From positions 1 to 36,371 of the IMG/VR virus record IMGVR_UViG_3300045947_000082: 36,371 nt of DNA. One strand, written 5' to 3'. This document shows, one piece after another, positions 19,726 to 28,858 of this stretch. The position numbers and the translations under genes are program-made. Source of the DNA: a virus. Numbering within the stretch: position 1 is the first letter of the stretch; each line of letters opens with the position of its first letter. The notes under the pieces are model-generated. The model was not told the origin of the DNA. It saw only the letters and a program-made list of their open reading frames with translations, and made no database searches.

Positions 19726-20937
19726 GTGCCAAACGTGCTGTTGACGGCGCAGGCAATCACGAATGAATTGCTGATGCGCTTCAAGAACAACCTCGGGTTC
19801 TCGGGCGCCATTGCCCATACCTGGGACGACAAATTCGCGGTAGAGGGCGCGAAGATCGGCGACACATTGCGGCTGAGAGATGCGGTGAGATTCACCGTCG
19901 CCAAGGGGCGCGTCATCACGCCGCAGGACGTCAACGAAACCTACAAGACCCTCACGCTGGGGACGCAGGCGAACGTCTCGTTCCAGTTCACGAGCGCCGA
20001 GCTGACCCTCTCGATCGACGCCTTCCGTGACCGGTATCTCGAATCGGCTGCGGTAGCCCTCGCCAACCAGGTCGACGTAGACGGGCTCATCATGGCCTAC
20101 CAGGCGACCGCCAACGCGCTCGGTACGCCCGGTTCGCCGCTCACCATGCTGGATGCCGCATGGCAGGCGGGCGAGATCCTGGACCTCAACTCGACGCCGA
20201 TGGACGGCCGGCGAACGATGGTGATCTCGCCGAAGGTCCAGACGCTCACCTTGAAAGCCGCGCAGGGGCTCTTCCAGTCCTCCACGCAGATCAAGCAGCA
20301 GTACGAGCGCGGGCGCATGGGAACAATGGGCGGTTTTGAATGGGTCATGGATCAGAACACCCCGGTCCATACCGTGGGTCCGCTCGGCGGCTCGCCGCAG
20401 GTTGGCGCGGCATCCCAGACGGGCTCGACGCTCAACGTCACGGGCTTCACCGCGGCCGCGGCGCTCCGGTTGAAGAAGGGCGACCTGTTTACCTTGCCGA
20501 CGGTGTACACCGTCAACCCGGTCTCGGGGGCAGTGGGATCGGACCTGCAAAAGTTCGTCGTCACCGCGGACACCTCAAGCATTGCAGACGGCAGTGCGGC
20601 GATCCCAATCTACCCGCCGATCACCACTTCTGGCGCCACTAGGACGGTCAGCAACTCTCCGGCGGCCGGCGCTCCGCTCACCATCATCGGAACTGCCAAT
20701 CAGTTGACGGCGCAGTCGATCGCGTTTCATGAGAGCGCGTTCGTCATCGGCATGGCGCCGCTTGCGATGCCGAAGGGCGTGCATTTCGGGGCGTCTCAGA
20801 TGGACCCGGACAGCGGCGTTTCGATCCGCCTGGTGTCGGACTACGACATCATGAACGACCTCTTCATTACCCGCGCAGACGTCCTGTACGGGCACGCTGC
20901 ACAGAGGCCAGAGTGGGCCGTGAGACTGGAGAGCTAA
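19726..20937 (+). CDS. Major capsid protein (P22 coat-like)
   Basis: The 403-aa product is typical of P22 gp5-like coat: MPNVLLTAQAITNELLMRFK, then GDTLRLRDAVRFTVAKGR, TLGTQANVSFQFTSAELTLS, NQVDVDGLIMAYQATANALG and an immunoglobulin-like insertion region with VGPLGGSPQVG near the middle. It ends with a coat-like ADVLYGHAAQRPEWAVRL. The HK97 fold is known for the family. GTG start four bases after the scaffold stop. Confidence 0.93.
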   Translation: MPNVLLTAQAITNELLMRFKNNLGFSGAIAHTWDDKFAVEGAKIGDTLRLRDAVRFTVAKGRVITPQDVNETYKTLTLGTQANVSFQFTSAELTLSIDAFRDRYLESAAVALANQVDVDGLIMAYQATANALGTPGSPLTMLDAAWQAGEILDLNSTPMDGRRTMVISPKVQTLTLKAAQGLFQSSTQIKQQYERGRMGTMGGFEWVMDQNTPVHTVGPLGGSPQVGAASQTGSTLNVTGFTAAAALRLKKGDLFTLPTVYTVNPVSGAVGSDLQKFVVTADTSSIADGSAAIPIYPPITTSGATRTVSNSPAAGAPLTIIGTANQLTAQSIAFHESAFVIGMAPLAMPKGVHFGASQMDPDSGVSIRLVSDYDIMNDLFITRADVLYGHAAQRPEWAVRLES

Positions 20938-20939
20938 CC

Positions 20940-21569
20940 ATGAACGACAAAGAGAACGACAAGAAGAAGCGCGAGGAGCAGGACCTCCCCGAAAAAGGCC
21001 TGGAAAAAGGCTACGCCAACAGGCACGCCGAAATCACGGAGCCGGGCCAGGTGAAGAGGCAGGAGATCCCCCCGGAAATCTCAGGCGATCCCGAAGAGGT
21101 CCAGAAGGAAGCCGAGAGACGGCGCACCGAAGGGGTGGAGAAAGGCTTTGCGAATCGTCATGCCGAGGTTGCGGGAGAGGCGATCGGCCCGCTGCCGCCG
21201 CGGGCGCCGTTCTCGAGCCCTCGCACGGTAGCGGAGCCCGAGGGCGGGTGGCAGGAAGGCTTCCCGAAGGTGTACTTCTCGGTCTATGACCGGGTGCCTC
21301 CGATTGTGGTTAAAGAGCCGCATGAGGAGGCCGCGATCGACAAAGCCAACTACATGCAGATTCCGCCGGCGAAGGATGCTCCGGAGAAGGTCGACAAGGA
21401 GCTGACGGACGCGAAGATGCTGGCCGAGTCCGAGAGAGTGGGGAATCGTTCCGCGGTCTATCCGCCCTCCCCGGAAAAGGAGAAGGCCGCAGGGGGCGGG
21501 GTGGCGGTCGACGTGAAAGGCCCGATCAACAAATCGGGACAGTCGAAGCCCGGAGAACACAAAAACTGA
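20940..21569 (+). CDS. Charged protein with a repeated EKG-ANRHAE motif
   Basis: ATG 20940 with CTGGAGAG eight bases before is chosen over the upstream GTG. The 209-aa product is rich in K, E and P. It contains two copies of one motif, GLEKGYANRHAEI and GVEKGFANRHAEV, about 45 residues apart. A central segment (EGGWQEGFPKVYFSVYDRV) looks folded. It follows the coat gene, so decoration or cement is possible, but it was not recognised. Confidence 0.65.
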   Translation: MNDKENDKKKREEQDLPEKGLEKGYANRHAEITEPGQVKRQEIPPEISGDPEEVQKEAERRRTEGVEKGFANRHAEVAGEAIGPLPPRAPFSSPRTVAEPEGGWQEGFPKVYFSVYDRVPPIVVKEPHEEAAIDKANYMQIPPAKDAPEKVDKELTDAKMLAESERVGNRSAVYPPSPEKEKAAGGGVAVDVKGPINKSGQSKPGEHKN

Positions 21570-21745
21570 TGGACTCGGCCGACTACCCCCGGATGATGTT
21601 TCACCGGCAGCATGAGCCGGTGACCGTGCAATCCGAGGAGGAAGAGGCAGCGCTCGGGGCGGAATGGTCTCGCATCTTTCCGCCGCCGAGCGAGCCGGAA
21701 GAGACCGCGGCGCCGCCAAAGGCCCCTGCCAAAAAGCGGCCGTAA
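21569..21745 (+). CDS. 58-aa acidic/proline-rich protein
   Basis: The start overlaps the previous stop (TGATG). The product begins MDSADYPRMMFHRQHEPVTV, then QSEEEEAALGAEWSRIFPPP and ends in a lysine-rich PAKKRP tail. The EEAALG-EWSR pattern with Pro/Lys-rich tail recurs in small phage head-region proteins. The role is unknown. Confidence 0.6.
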   Translation: MDSADYPRMMFHRQHEPVTVQSEEEEAALGAEWSRIFPPPSEPEETAAPPKAPAKKRP

Positions 21746-21760
21746 CCCGATTTACCACCT

Positions 21761-21785
21761 TGCGGCACTTTGCAGCATTGCCGCA
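21761..21785. other. Hairpin between head and tail genes
   Basis: TGCGGCA (21761-21767) pairs perfectly with TGCCGCA (21779-21785) around an 11-nt loop in the 62-bp gap before the gp4-like gene. No U-run follows. It may modulate transcription or mRNA ends. Confidence 0.4.
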
Positions 21786-21807
21786 TACCCGCATTTGAGG
21801 GTATTCG

Positions 21808-22485
21808 ATGCCTACCACCGTAACGCAATTAATCCATTCCTCGTTCCGGCTGATCGGTGCGATCGCCTCGGGCGAGACGCTCGAGACGGCCGAGCTGAAC
21901 GATGCATTCGCTAGCCTGAATCAACTGGTCTCGGGCTGGAATACGGAAGGCGCATCAATTGTGGGGCGGAAGCGCCTGGTGGTTGCGGTCGGGGGCTCAA
22001 ACAGCTATGCCCTCGCCGAGCGGCCAGTAAAGGTGGAGTCCGCGTCGGTGCAATCCGGCGGCATCGACTCCCCGCTCGAGATTGTGGACTCCGTAGGGTG
22101 GGAGGCCACCCCGGAAAAGCAGGCGCAGTCCGTCTATGTGAAGAAGCTGTTTTGCGACTACGCCTACCCGTCTTCGACCGTCTACATTGCTCCGATCCCG
22201 CGGCTCGGGGGCACGCTTGAGATCTGGACCTACGCGGTAATCGCAGCGTTCAGCGATGTGAATCAAACGATCGACCTTCCGCAGGGATACGAACTTGCGC
22301 TCCGGTACGGTCTCGCAATGGCCCTGCTGCCGGAATACCCACGTTCGCAGGTAGATCCGACATTGCCGGCGCAGGCGCAGGCCTACAAGGGGGCAATCAT
22401 GCAGCTCAACGCGAGCAACCACATGCGGAGTCAGGCCAGCTCGCCGGCGCAGGCAATGGCGACGGCGCAACCACCAGCGAGCTAG
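21808..22485 (+). CDS. Head-tail adaptor, P22 gp4-like (copy 1)
   Basis: The 225-aa product has the helical start of gp4-type packaged-DNA stabilisation proteins (LIHSSFRLIGAIASGETLET, AELNDAFASLNQLVSGWNTE). A beta region (RLVVAVGGSNSYALAERPVK) and LPQGYELALRYGLAMALLPE follow. It would form the ring below the portal. A second protein of the same type lies at 24520, so one may be the adaptor and the other a specialised partner. Confidence 0.78.
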   Translation: MPTTVTQLIHSSFRLIGAIASGETLETAELNDAFASLNQLVSGWNTEGASIVGRKRLVVAVGGSNSYALAERPVKVESASVQSGGIDSPLEIVDSVGWEATPEKQAQSVYVKKLFCDYAYPSSTVYIAPIPRLGGTLEIWTYAVIAAFSDVNQTIDLPQGYELALRYGLAMALLPEYPRSQVDPTLPAQAQAYKGAIMQLNASNHMRSQASSPAQAMATAQPPAS

Positions 22486-22489
22486 ACAA

Positions 22490-24523
22490 ATGGCTACACC
22501 GACACCTATTTTTCCTGGCGCAGTAGCGACAGACCAGCAGTTGAAAGTCGCGAACAATCGGATCGAGACGAAGCTTCGCGTGTCGATCGACGCAGTGAAC
22601 ACCGTGCTATTCGTAGATTCGACGGCCGGATTCCGGGCGAATAGTTTGGTGACGATCGATAACGAGATCATCGCCATCGAGGCCGTCACAGGAGCCCCGA
22701 ACCCCGCGTTGCTGGTTGCTACGGGAGGGCGCGGGTTCGACGGGACCTCAGCAGCCACTCATTCCGCCGGCAAAAAAGTCCAAGTACTCATCGACGCCTG
22801 GCACCATAACGCGCTCGCCGCCGAAGTCAAGGCAATCCAGTCGTTCCTGGGGCCGAACGGGCAGAACATCGGGATGGGGGCCATCACCGCCGGGCAGTAC
22901 GACTACGCGCCGATTCAGCCCGGCGGGTCACTTGCGGTTGGGTCGAACAGCATCGTGATCGGGGAGCTGCCGCCGGGGGTGGCGGTCGGCGGTTCGGCAT
23001 ACATCACGGGCGGGACCGGAACACCGGAAGCTGTGCCAATCACAGGCGTAGGGACGAACAGCATTATCGTGACATGCGCGAACACGCACTCGGGGGCCTG
23101 GACGATCGCGAGCGCGACGGGAGGATTGCAGGAGGCCCTGCACGCCGTCAAGGCTGCCGGTGGGTGCTTCCTGATCCGGGTTACCGAGACGATCACGCTG
23201 CACGCTACGGTGGTCTGCACCTCGCAATTCGCGCACATACAGGGGTGCGGGATCTCCTTCTCCGACGCTTATGTGATCCGGGCCGCGGACTTCGCGACCG
23301 GCCCGATGTTCCGGGCAACCGGTCCCAATATGCAACTCCAGGTATCGGACCTCTACATGACGTCGGGCAGCAATACCGCCCCTTATGCGGCGATTCAGGC
23401 CGACACCAACGCCGGCATCATGGTCCGCGACGTCTATGCGTCGAACACGATCTACGGAATCGTGCTCGACGGCGCGGCGAGCATCGACATCGACGGATTC
23501 ACGCACGTAAACAGCGGGTCCGGTACGGCGATCGCCGGAATCCGGGTCGGACCTACGGCGAACGGCAGTGCCCGGATCAGAAACATCTACATCGCCGCTC
23601 CGTTTGCGGACCTCAACAAGGTGACGGACTGCATCTTAATCGAGGCCGTGGACGGGCTCCAGGCCGACCACCTCTGGTTGACCGGGCGCACGGGAATCCG
23701 ATTCGCGCCAACGGGAAGCCAAGTGGTCTTTAATACCTACGTCAGCGACTTTTTGATTGACGCTTTCATGGCCGCCGGTATCTGGTTTTCTTCCGCGCCC
23801 ACTACGCCGATGCTTTCGATCCGTTTCGCCAACGGCCACATCAACGCGCAGCACGCGGCGGGTAGCGCGGCGTCGGGGATTGATGTGGGATACTCAGCCG
23901 CGTCGAATGCCGATGACCTGGAGTTCGAGAACATCAAAATCTACGACTGTCCGCGAGACGGCGTGAGGATCGGCGCCCTGTCCTCCCCGAAGGCCATTGA
24001 CTTCGCGAACATGCAGATCTTCCATAACGGCGTCGAGGCGGGCTACCACGGGGTCCGTATCGCGGCGGGAGCGTCGGGCATCCGAATCCGGAACTCGACC
24101 GTCGGCAACCGGAGCTTCGGCACCGCCGGCGTCCAGACCTATGGGATCGCCGCGGAGGGCAACCTCAGCGATTCGATGATTGCCGGAAACGACCTCTCGC
24201 TGAACGGCGCGGGGCCGTTGATTCTCGCCGGGACCTTCTCGGGTCTGATCGAGAACAACAAAGGCATCGACGACGTGATGACGCAGGGCATCGCCTCCGC
24301 GGCCACGATCACGGTGGGCGTCTATCGGTTCTACAAGGTCACCGGCACCGCCGTGATCGCCACGATCAACGGCGGCATCACCGGCCAGCGAAAAACGTTG
24401 CAGTTTACGGATGCGGCGCCGGGCGGAGTGTCGGCGGCCGGAAACATCTATACCGCGAAGACGGCGGCGCAAAACGCCACGGTCACTCTGCAATTCGACG
24501 GAACCAAGTGGGTGGTCATGTGA
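22490..24523 (+). CDS. Large beta-helix tail fibre/tailspike-like protein
   Basis: The 677-aa product has an N-terminal adaptor-like domain (about 1-120). A repetitive right-handed beta-helix follows (about 230-600), with short strand repeats such as AAIQADTNAGIMVRDVYASN, GIVLDGAASIDIDGFTHVN and GVRIAAGASGIRIRNSTVGN. The C-terminus (KTLQFTDAAPGGVSAAG, TLQFDGTKWVVM) is a small beta domain. It probably binds or depolymerises a cell-surface polysaccharide. Its place between two gp4-like genes is unusual. No catalytic residues could be assigned. Confidence 0.75.
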   Translation: MATPTPIFPGAVATDQQLKVANNRIETKLRVSIDAVNTVLFVDSTAGFRANSLVTIDNEIIAIEAVTGAPNPALLVATGGRGFDGTSAATHSAGKKVQVLIDAWHHNALAAEVKAIQSFLGPNGQNIGMGAITAGQYDYAPIQPGGSLAVGSNSIVIGELPPGVAVGGSAYITGGTGTPEAVPITGVGTNSIIVTCANTHSGAWTIASATGGLQEALHAVKAAGGCFLIRVTETITLHATVVCTSQFAHIQGCGISFSDAYVIRAADFATGPMFRATGPNMQLQVSDLYMTSGSNTAPYAAIQADTNAGIMVRDVYASNTIYGIVLDGAASIDIDGFTHVNSGSGTAIAGIRVGPTANGSARIRNIYIAAPFADLNKVTDCILIEAVDGLQADHLWLTGRTGIRFAPTGSQVVFNTYVSDFLIDAFMAAGIWFSSAPTTPMLSIRFANGHINAQHAAGSAASGIDVGYSAASNADDLEFENIKIYDCPRDGVRIGALSSPKAIDFANMQIFHNGVEAGYHGVRIAAGASGIRIRNSTVGNRSFGTAGVQTYGIAAEGNLSDSMIAGNDLSLNGAGPLILAGTFSGLIENNKGIDDVMTQGIASAATITVGVYRFYKVTGTAVIATINGGITGQRKTLQFTDAAPGGVSAAGNIYTAKTAAQNATVTLQFDGTKWVVM

Positions 24524-25305
24524 GCGCCGTTCCCGATACGCTTTGGAACAATATCCTGTTCGACCAGGCCGCCTTCGGCGGTAGCCTGTCCGGTTTGATC
24601 GGACAGAGCGCGGGGCGCATCATCTACGCCGCGCTGCGGAAGGCCGGCGTCACGCTCGGGCCGCAGAGGACGCCTTCGGCGGCGCAGATGCAGGACGGAA
24701 TCGAAGAGTTGAGCCGCCTGCTCGGCTCCCTGCACACCGACCGCTACTTCATCTACTCGCTGGACATCCTGACGTTCGCACTCGAGGCCGGAAAGAAGGT
24801 CTACACCTGGGGGAGTGGCGGGGACTTCGACGCTCCGCGGCCGCAGGAGATCACGCACGCCAATGTGATCACCGAGAACGGGGCGCTACGGTACCCGCTC
24901 GAGATCTACACGCCCCAGCAGTGGGCGTCGGTCGACATGCAAGATCTGCCGGGCACGATTCCCGAGGGGCTCTTCAACGACCGCGCATCGCCACTGTCAA
25001 ACATCTACATCTACGGGCAGCCGGCGACGGCCATGCAGCTCGAGTGCTACACCTGGCATCTGATCCCGGAACTCGAAAGCGAATCGGACGCGCTCTTCCT
25101 TCCGCCCGGGTACGCCGATGCGTTGACGCTGAACCTGGCGTGCAGGCTGGCGCCGCACTTCCAGCGGCCGGTGGATCCTGACGTGAGACAGCAGGCGCGG
25201 GAATCGCTGATGCGCCTCGAGTCCTTCAACGCTCCTCGTCCGATCGCTTCTCTTGGCGGTCTGGGTTGTGGGTGCGGCGGGTATGACATTCTCTCGGATC
25301 AGTAG
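24520..25305 (+). CDS. Head-tail adaptor, P22 gp4-like (copy 2)
   Basis: The GTG 24520 start overlaps the fibre stop (GTGA). The 261-aa product carries the fuller gp4 signature: IIYAALRKAGVTLGPQRTPS, GIEELSRLLGSLHTD, KVYTWGSGGDFDAPRPQEIT and LPPGYADALTLNLACRLAPH. It is longer and closer to P22 gp4 than the copy at 21808. The two copies are diverged in sequence but share architecture. Confidence 0.8.
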   Translation: MSAVPDTLWNNILFDQAAFGGSLSGLIGQSAGRIIYAALRKAGVTLGPQRTPSAAQMQDGIEELSRLLGSLHTDRYFIYSLDILTFALEAGKKVYTWGSGGDFDAPRPQEITHANVITENGALRYPLEIYTPQQWASVDMQDLPGTIPEGLFNDRASPLSNIYIYGQPATAMQLECYTWHLIPELESESDALFLPPGYADALTLNLACRLAPHFQRPVDPDVRQQARESLMRLESFNAPRPIASLGGLGCGCGGYDILSDQ

Positions 25306-25408
25306 GGCTCCATTGCATGGCGACGGTGTGAAAGATCGACCGCACGAGTTCGTCAAAATCGCGTTCGGGCCTGGTCTCGCTCTCCTCCACCGCTCCGAGT
25401 TTATATGA
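25283..25408 (+). CDS. Possible 41-aa peptide bridging the gp4-like and gp10-like genes
   Basis: ATG 25283 lies in the last codons of the gp4-like gene, and the TGA stop overlaps the ATG of the gp10-like gene (ATGA). The frame fills the otherwise empty 99-bp gap (HEFVKIAFGPGLALLHRSEF). The precise overlap suggests a coupling peptide. No family was recognised. Confidence 0.4.
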   Translation: MTFSRISRAPLHGDGVKDRPHEFVKIAFGPGLALLHRSEFI

Positions 25409-27168
25409 AGATCTCGCTTGCCGGTCCCAGCTACACAAGCCGGTCGGTTGCCGCCGCGGCGCAGCAAACGATGAACCTGTACCCGGAGGCGGTCGAACTC
25501 CCGAACGAGCCGAACCGGCTGGTGCTCTACGGGCGGCCCGGCTTGGAGCTGTTCGTTACGGTCTCGCCGGCGAAGATCCGGGCGATGTGGTCCGGCGGCG
25601 GCCGTCTGTTTGTCGTCCATGCGTCGAACTTCAGCGAGATCACGGAAGCCAGGACCATCACCACATCTCCGAAGACCGTGGCACAGACCGTGCCACCCTC
25701 GGCCAGCCCCGGCGGGGAGCCCGATCCCGCGCAGATTTTCAGCAACGGGCACCAGCTCATGATCATATCGGGCGGCCTGGTCTACTGCGACAACGGAGCA
25801 GGCCCGGATCCGGTCAAGTTTGTCGAATCGGGGCACGGAGACACCGTTGCGGCTACCACGTCGCCACCCGCGGCCGGCCACATGATCCGGATCAATGACG
25901 GCTCGGTGCCGTTCGACAGCTCGTGGAACGGAAAGAACATCTACATCGACGGCCTGATTTACACGATCTCGGGAGTGGTCGATCCGGACCTGATGACGCT
26001 GACCCCGTCTCCGCCTGACGCGGAGAATGTCGTCTGGGACATGCCGAATGTAGGGGACCCGGTGACGGGAATTACCGGCGGGTTCCTCGACGGGTATTTC
26101 ATCGTGCAGCGGCCACCGGCCGCGAGCGGGCTCTTCAACCCCCCGGCAAGACGCCGACAGGGGAGGTCGGGCGCCTTGGAGGATCCCGGCCGCCAGTTCA
26201 ATATCTCGAAAGTGCTCGACGGGACGTACTGGCATTCGCTGGACTTCGGGGTGAAGGAGGGGGCCTCGGATTACCTCCGCTCGATTCTTTGCGACCACGA
26301 GGAGCTGTACCTCTTCGGGACGGAGACGTCGGAGATCTGGTCGAACGTGGGAGACCCGAACTTCCCCTTCCAAAGAAACCCGGGCGCATTCATCCACGAG
26401 GGGGCCGCGGCGACGTTCAGCCAGTGCTCTGTGGGGCTGACGGTGTGCGGCCTGGCGGGCGGCGCGACAGGCGCGGTGATTGCCTTCCAGCTTCAAGGAC
26501 TCCAGCCGAAGCGCATTAGCACACACGCCCAGGAAGAGGAATGGAACCAAGCCGGCTATCGCATTCAGGAGTCGGTCTCGTACGGGTACACGGAGGGGGG
26601 CCATACGTTCTGGGTGGTCAACTTCTGGAGAGCAGGGCAGGGAAGGACGTGGGTCTACGATCTGACGACGCAGCTCTGGCATGAGCGGGCGGCCTGGAGC
26701 GGCTCGGCGTTCACGCGATATCAGCCGTGGTATCACGTCTTCATTCCGGAATGGGGCACCAACGGGGAGCACATCGTGGGGGATCCCGGCACAGGGAAGC
26801 TCTACCGGATGTCGACCACCTATGCGGACGACGATGGCGCGTCAATCCTATACCGGCGGGCCTTCCCGCACCTGATCGCCGAGAACCAATTCGGGTATGC
26901 TCACCGGCTCGAGGTGCTCGCCGAGATGGGAGCGCTCGAGGCGGGCGACCCCGTGCCGCAGATGGTGCTCGACTGGTCGAAGGACTACGGACACACGTTC
27001 ATCAATGCGCGATCGGTCCCAATGGCGGCGGCGGGCCAGTACACCAAACGGGCGGTCTGGCGCAGGCTGGGGAAGGCCCGCGACTCGGTGCCGCGGGTCT
27101 CCATTGACGCCAAAGTGAAAATCGCGTTGATCGACGCATACCTCGAGTCGACCCAAGGATTCGCCTGA
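25405..27168 (+). CDS. Tail hub protein, P22 gp10-like
   Basis: The 587-aa product is the second packaged-DNA stabilisation type: MKISLAGPSYTSRS, QQTMNLYPEAVELPNEPNRL, SEIWSNVGDPNFPFQRNPGA, ESVSYGYTEGGHTFWVVNFW and TWVYDLTTQLWHERAAWSGS. The beta-propeller-like repeats fit gp10, which joins the gp4 ring to the tail needle and carries tailspikes. It follows the gp4-like gene and overlaps the next start (TGATG). Confidence 0.88.
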   Translation: MKISLAGPSYTSRSVAAAAQQTMNLYPEAVELPNEPNRLVLYGRPGLELFVTVSPAKIRAMWSGGGRLFVVHASNFSEITEARTITTSPKTVAQTVPPSASPGGEPDPAQIFSNGHQLMIISGGLVYCDNGAGPDPVKFVESGHGDTVAATTSPPAAGHMIRINDGSVPFDSSWNGKNIYIDGLIYTISGVVDPDLMTLTPSPPDAENVVWDMPNVGDPVTGITGGFLDGYFIVQRPPAASGLFNPPARRRQGRSGALEDPGRQFNISKVLDGTYWHSLDFGVKEGASDYLRSILCDHEELYLFGTETSEIWSNVGDPNFPFQRNPGAFIHEGAAATFSQCSVGLTVCGLAGGATGAVIAFQLQGLQPKRISTHAQEEEWNQAGYRIQESVSYGYTEGGHTFWVVNFWRAGQGRTWVYDLTTQLWHERAAWSGSAFTRYQPWYHVFIPEWGTNGEHIVGDPGTGKLYRMSTTYADDDGASILYRRAFPHLIAENQFGYAHRLEVLAEMGALEAGDPVPQMVLDWSKDYGHTFINARSVPMAAAGQYTKRAVWRRLGKARDSVPRVSIDAKVKIALIDAYLESTQGFA

Positions 27169-28304
27169 TGGACAGGCTACAGACCCCTCCTATCCGGACG
27201 CCGCTGGGAGAAGGCGAGCCACAACCGGCCGGGCGCAATGCGGCGACGTCAAAAACGGCGAAGGAGTGGTATTACTACTGGCGGCAGACCGGCGACCAGA
27301 CCAACTTGAACACCGATGGACTCGCGGCGGCCGTCGCCAAACTCGACGGCCTCGTCACCTTCGGCGATCACGCGGATCGGCCGGCGACCGCTCCGGAAGG
27401 AGCCCTCTATCTTGAGGCAGACCGCGGCAGCGTCCTCTACCAGCTCCAGGACGGCGAGTGGGTATACGTCTCGGGCGTCATGTGGGGGGCGCTCAGTCCG
27501 GACGAGCGGCCGGCGGATCTTGGCTCGCCGAACGATATCGGCTTCGAGTTCTGGGCGGTCGACCAGGCGCCGGTGCGTAAGTATATCTGGAACGGCAGCG
27601 CCTGGATCGAGCAGACGCCGGTCATCTACGGGACGCACGCGGCGCGGCTCGCCTTGACGGTCTCCGACGTTGCGCTCGGCGTGCTGTTTATCGAAACAGA
27701 CCGCAGCAACGTGGTCTACGAGATGCGGAGGCCCGCTTCCAGCAATGTCTGGGTGTACGTGACTGGCACGATGACTGGCACTATGTCTCCCGATCAACGG
27801 CCAGGCGATCTCGGGACAAACGACACGGGCTTCCTCTTCCTCTCGACGGACTCCTCGCAGACTTTCCGCTGGAGCGGGAGCGCATGGGTAGACCTCACGG
27901 CGGTAGCGCCCGCAAACGACTTCCAGAACGGTGTCGGTTCCGGCTCGATGACGTTGACGACCACAGCTACAGCGATTCCAGGACTCAGCCTGACAATCAC
28001 CCGGGCCGGCGTCTATGCCATTACAGCGATCACCGACTTCGCGTTGACCGGGGCGGGGGACGCGGGGTCGATCTTACTCTCGCAAATCGCAGTGGACGGA
28101 GCTGTTATCGGGCGGTTCGGCATCTTCCAGACTGATACAGCCAGCGCTACGTCGAACCGCGCATGTATTCCGATCCTTGCCCGGTATGTTTCCGGCGGCG
28201 GCTCGCACACCCTCACCGTGCTCGCGCACAAAAACGCCGGGACCGGGACGAGCGTGGTATTTCCTGGCAACTCGACGCTATCGTCCATGTGGATCAGCCC
28301 ATGA
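27168..28304 (+). CDS. Repetitive virion protein in the tail-needle (gp26) position
   Basis: The 378-aa product has a charged N-terminal part, then about three repeats of a 50-60-residue unit (GALYLEADRGSVLYQ with WVYVSGVMWGALSPDERPAD; VLFIETDRSNVVYE with WVYVTGTMTG; GFLFLSTDSSQTFRW). The C-terminal domain (PGLSLTITRAGVYAITAITD, GSILLSQIAVDGAVIG) looks like a C1q/TNF-type jelly roll. In P22 order this slot holds the tail needle, and in phage Sf6 the needle ends in a TNF-like knob, so a needle or fibre role is plausible. Confidence 0.6.
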   Translation: MDRLQTPPIRTPLGEGEPQPAGRNAATSKTAKEWYYYWRQTGDQTNLNTDGLAAAVAKLDGLVTFGDHADRPATAPEGALYLEADRGSVLYQLQDGEWVYVSGVMWGALSPDERPADLGSPNDIGFEFWAVDQAPVRKYIWNGSAWIEQTPVIYGTHAARLALTVSDVALGVLFIETDRSNVVYEMRRPASSNVWVYVTGTMTGTMSPDQRPGDLGTNDTGFLFLSTDSSQTFRWSGSAWVDLTAVAPANDFQNGVGSGSMTLTTTATAIPGLSLTITRAGVYAITAITDFALTGAGDAGSILLSQIAVDGAVIGRFGIFQTDTASATSNRACIPILARYVSGGGSHTLTVLAHKNAGTGTSVVFPGNSTLSSMWISP

Positions 28305-28858
28305 TCACGTTCGAGCGCTCCACGGATTACGCTTTGGTGCGGCGCATCCTGACCCACCCTCGCATCTACGACAAAATCTCAGACGACCATTCGCCGGCGC
28401 GGGAGGATTACCGGCCGATCGAGCATCCCTCGGTCTGGTATGTGGTGGCGCGGGATGTCTACCCGGAGGGTCATGACCTGCTCGGCCTCTGGATGCTCCA
28501 CCCGCTCAACGGAATTTGCTGGGAAGTGCATACGGCTTTGATGCCAGTCGCATGGGGCGAGAAGGGACTCGAGGCGGCGCACCTCCTGCCGGATTGGATC
28601 TGGGAGAACACGCCTTGCAGGCGCATTGTGACGAACGTGCCGAGCACCAACCGGCTCGCCCTGCACTTCGCGTTACGGGCGGGGATGACGATCTTTGGCG
28701 TCAACAGGGCGAGCTATTTGAAGGACGGGAAGCTCTGCGACCAGGTGTGCTTGGGAATCAGCCCCCCGGAAGAAGAAGCGAAACGCGAAGCGGAATCGGG
28801 GCTGCGTTTTGAGTTTTTGACGGCGATCAAGGAGGTGCAACCGTGCCGGCGGCCGTAG
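28301..28858 (+). CDS. DUF2824/GNAT-like protein (P22 gp14-like)
   Basis: ATG 28301 overlaps the previous stop. The 185-aa product reads MITFERSTDYALVRRILTHP, RIYDKISDDHSPAREDYRPI and HLLPDWIWENTPCRRIVTNV, matching the P22 gp14 (DUF2824) family with an acetyltransferase-like fold. The gene sits before the ejection proteins, as in P22, where gp14 is needed for normal virion assembly. The function is not known in detail. Confidence 0.82.
   Translation: MITFERSTDYALVRRILTHPRIYDKISDDHSPAREDYRPIEHPSVWYVVARDVYPEGHDLLGLWMLHPLNGICWEVHTALMPVAWGEKGLEAAHLLPDWIWENTPCRRIVTNVPSTNRLALHFALRAGMTIFGVNRASYLKDGKLCDQVCLGISPPEEEAKREAESGLRFEFLTAIKEVQPCRRP

Noticed and set aside
21761-21785. Hairpin as an intrinsic terminator
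   Set aside because: There is no U-tract on either side and the late genes must be transcribed through it.
24997-26772. 591-codon leftward ORF across the gp4-like and gp10-like genes
   Set aside because: It is antisense to two recognised structural genes; Arg/Pro/His-rich composition is typical of shadow frames.
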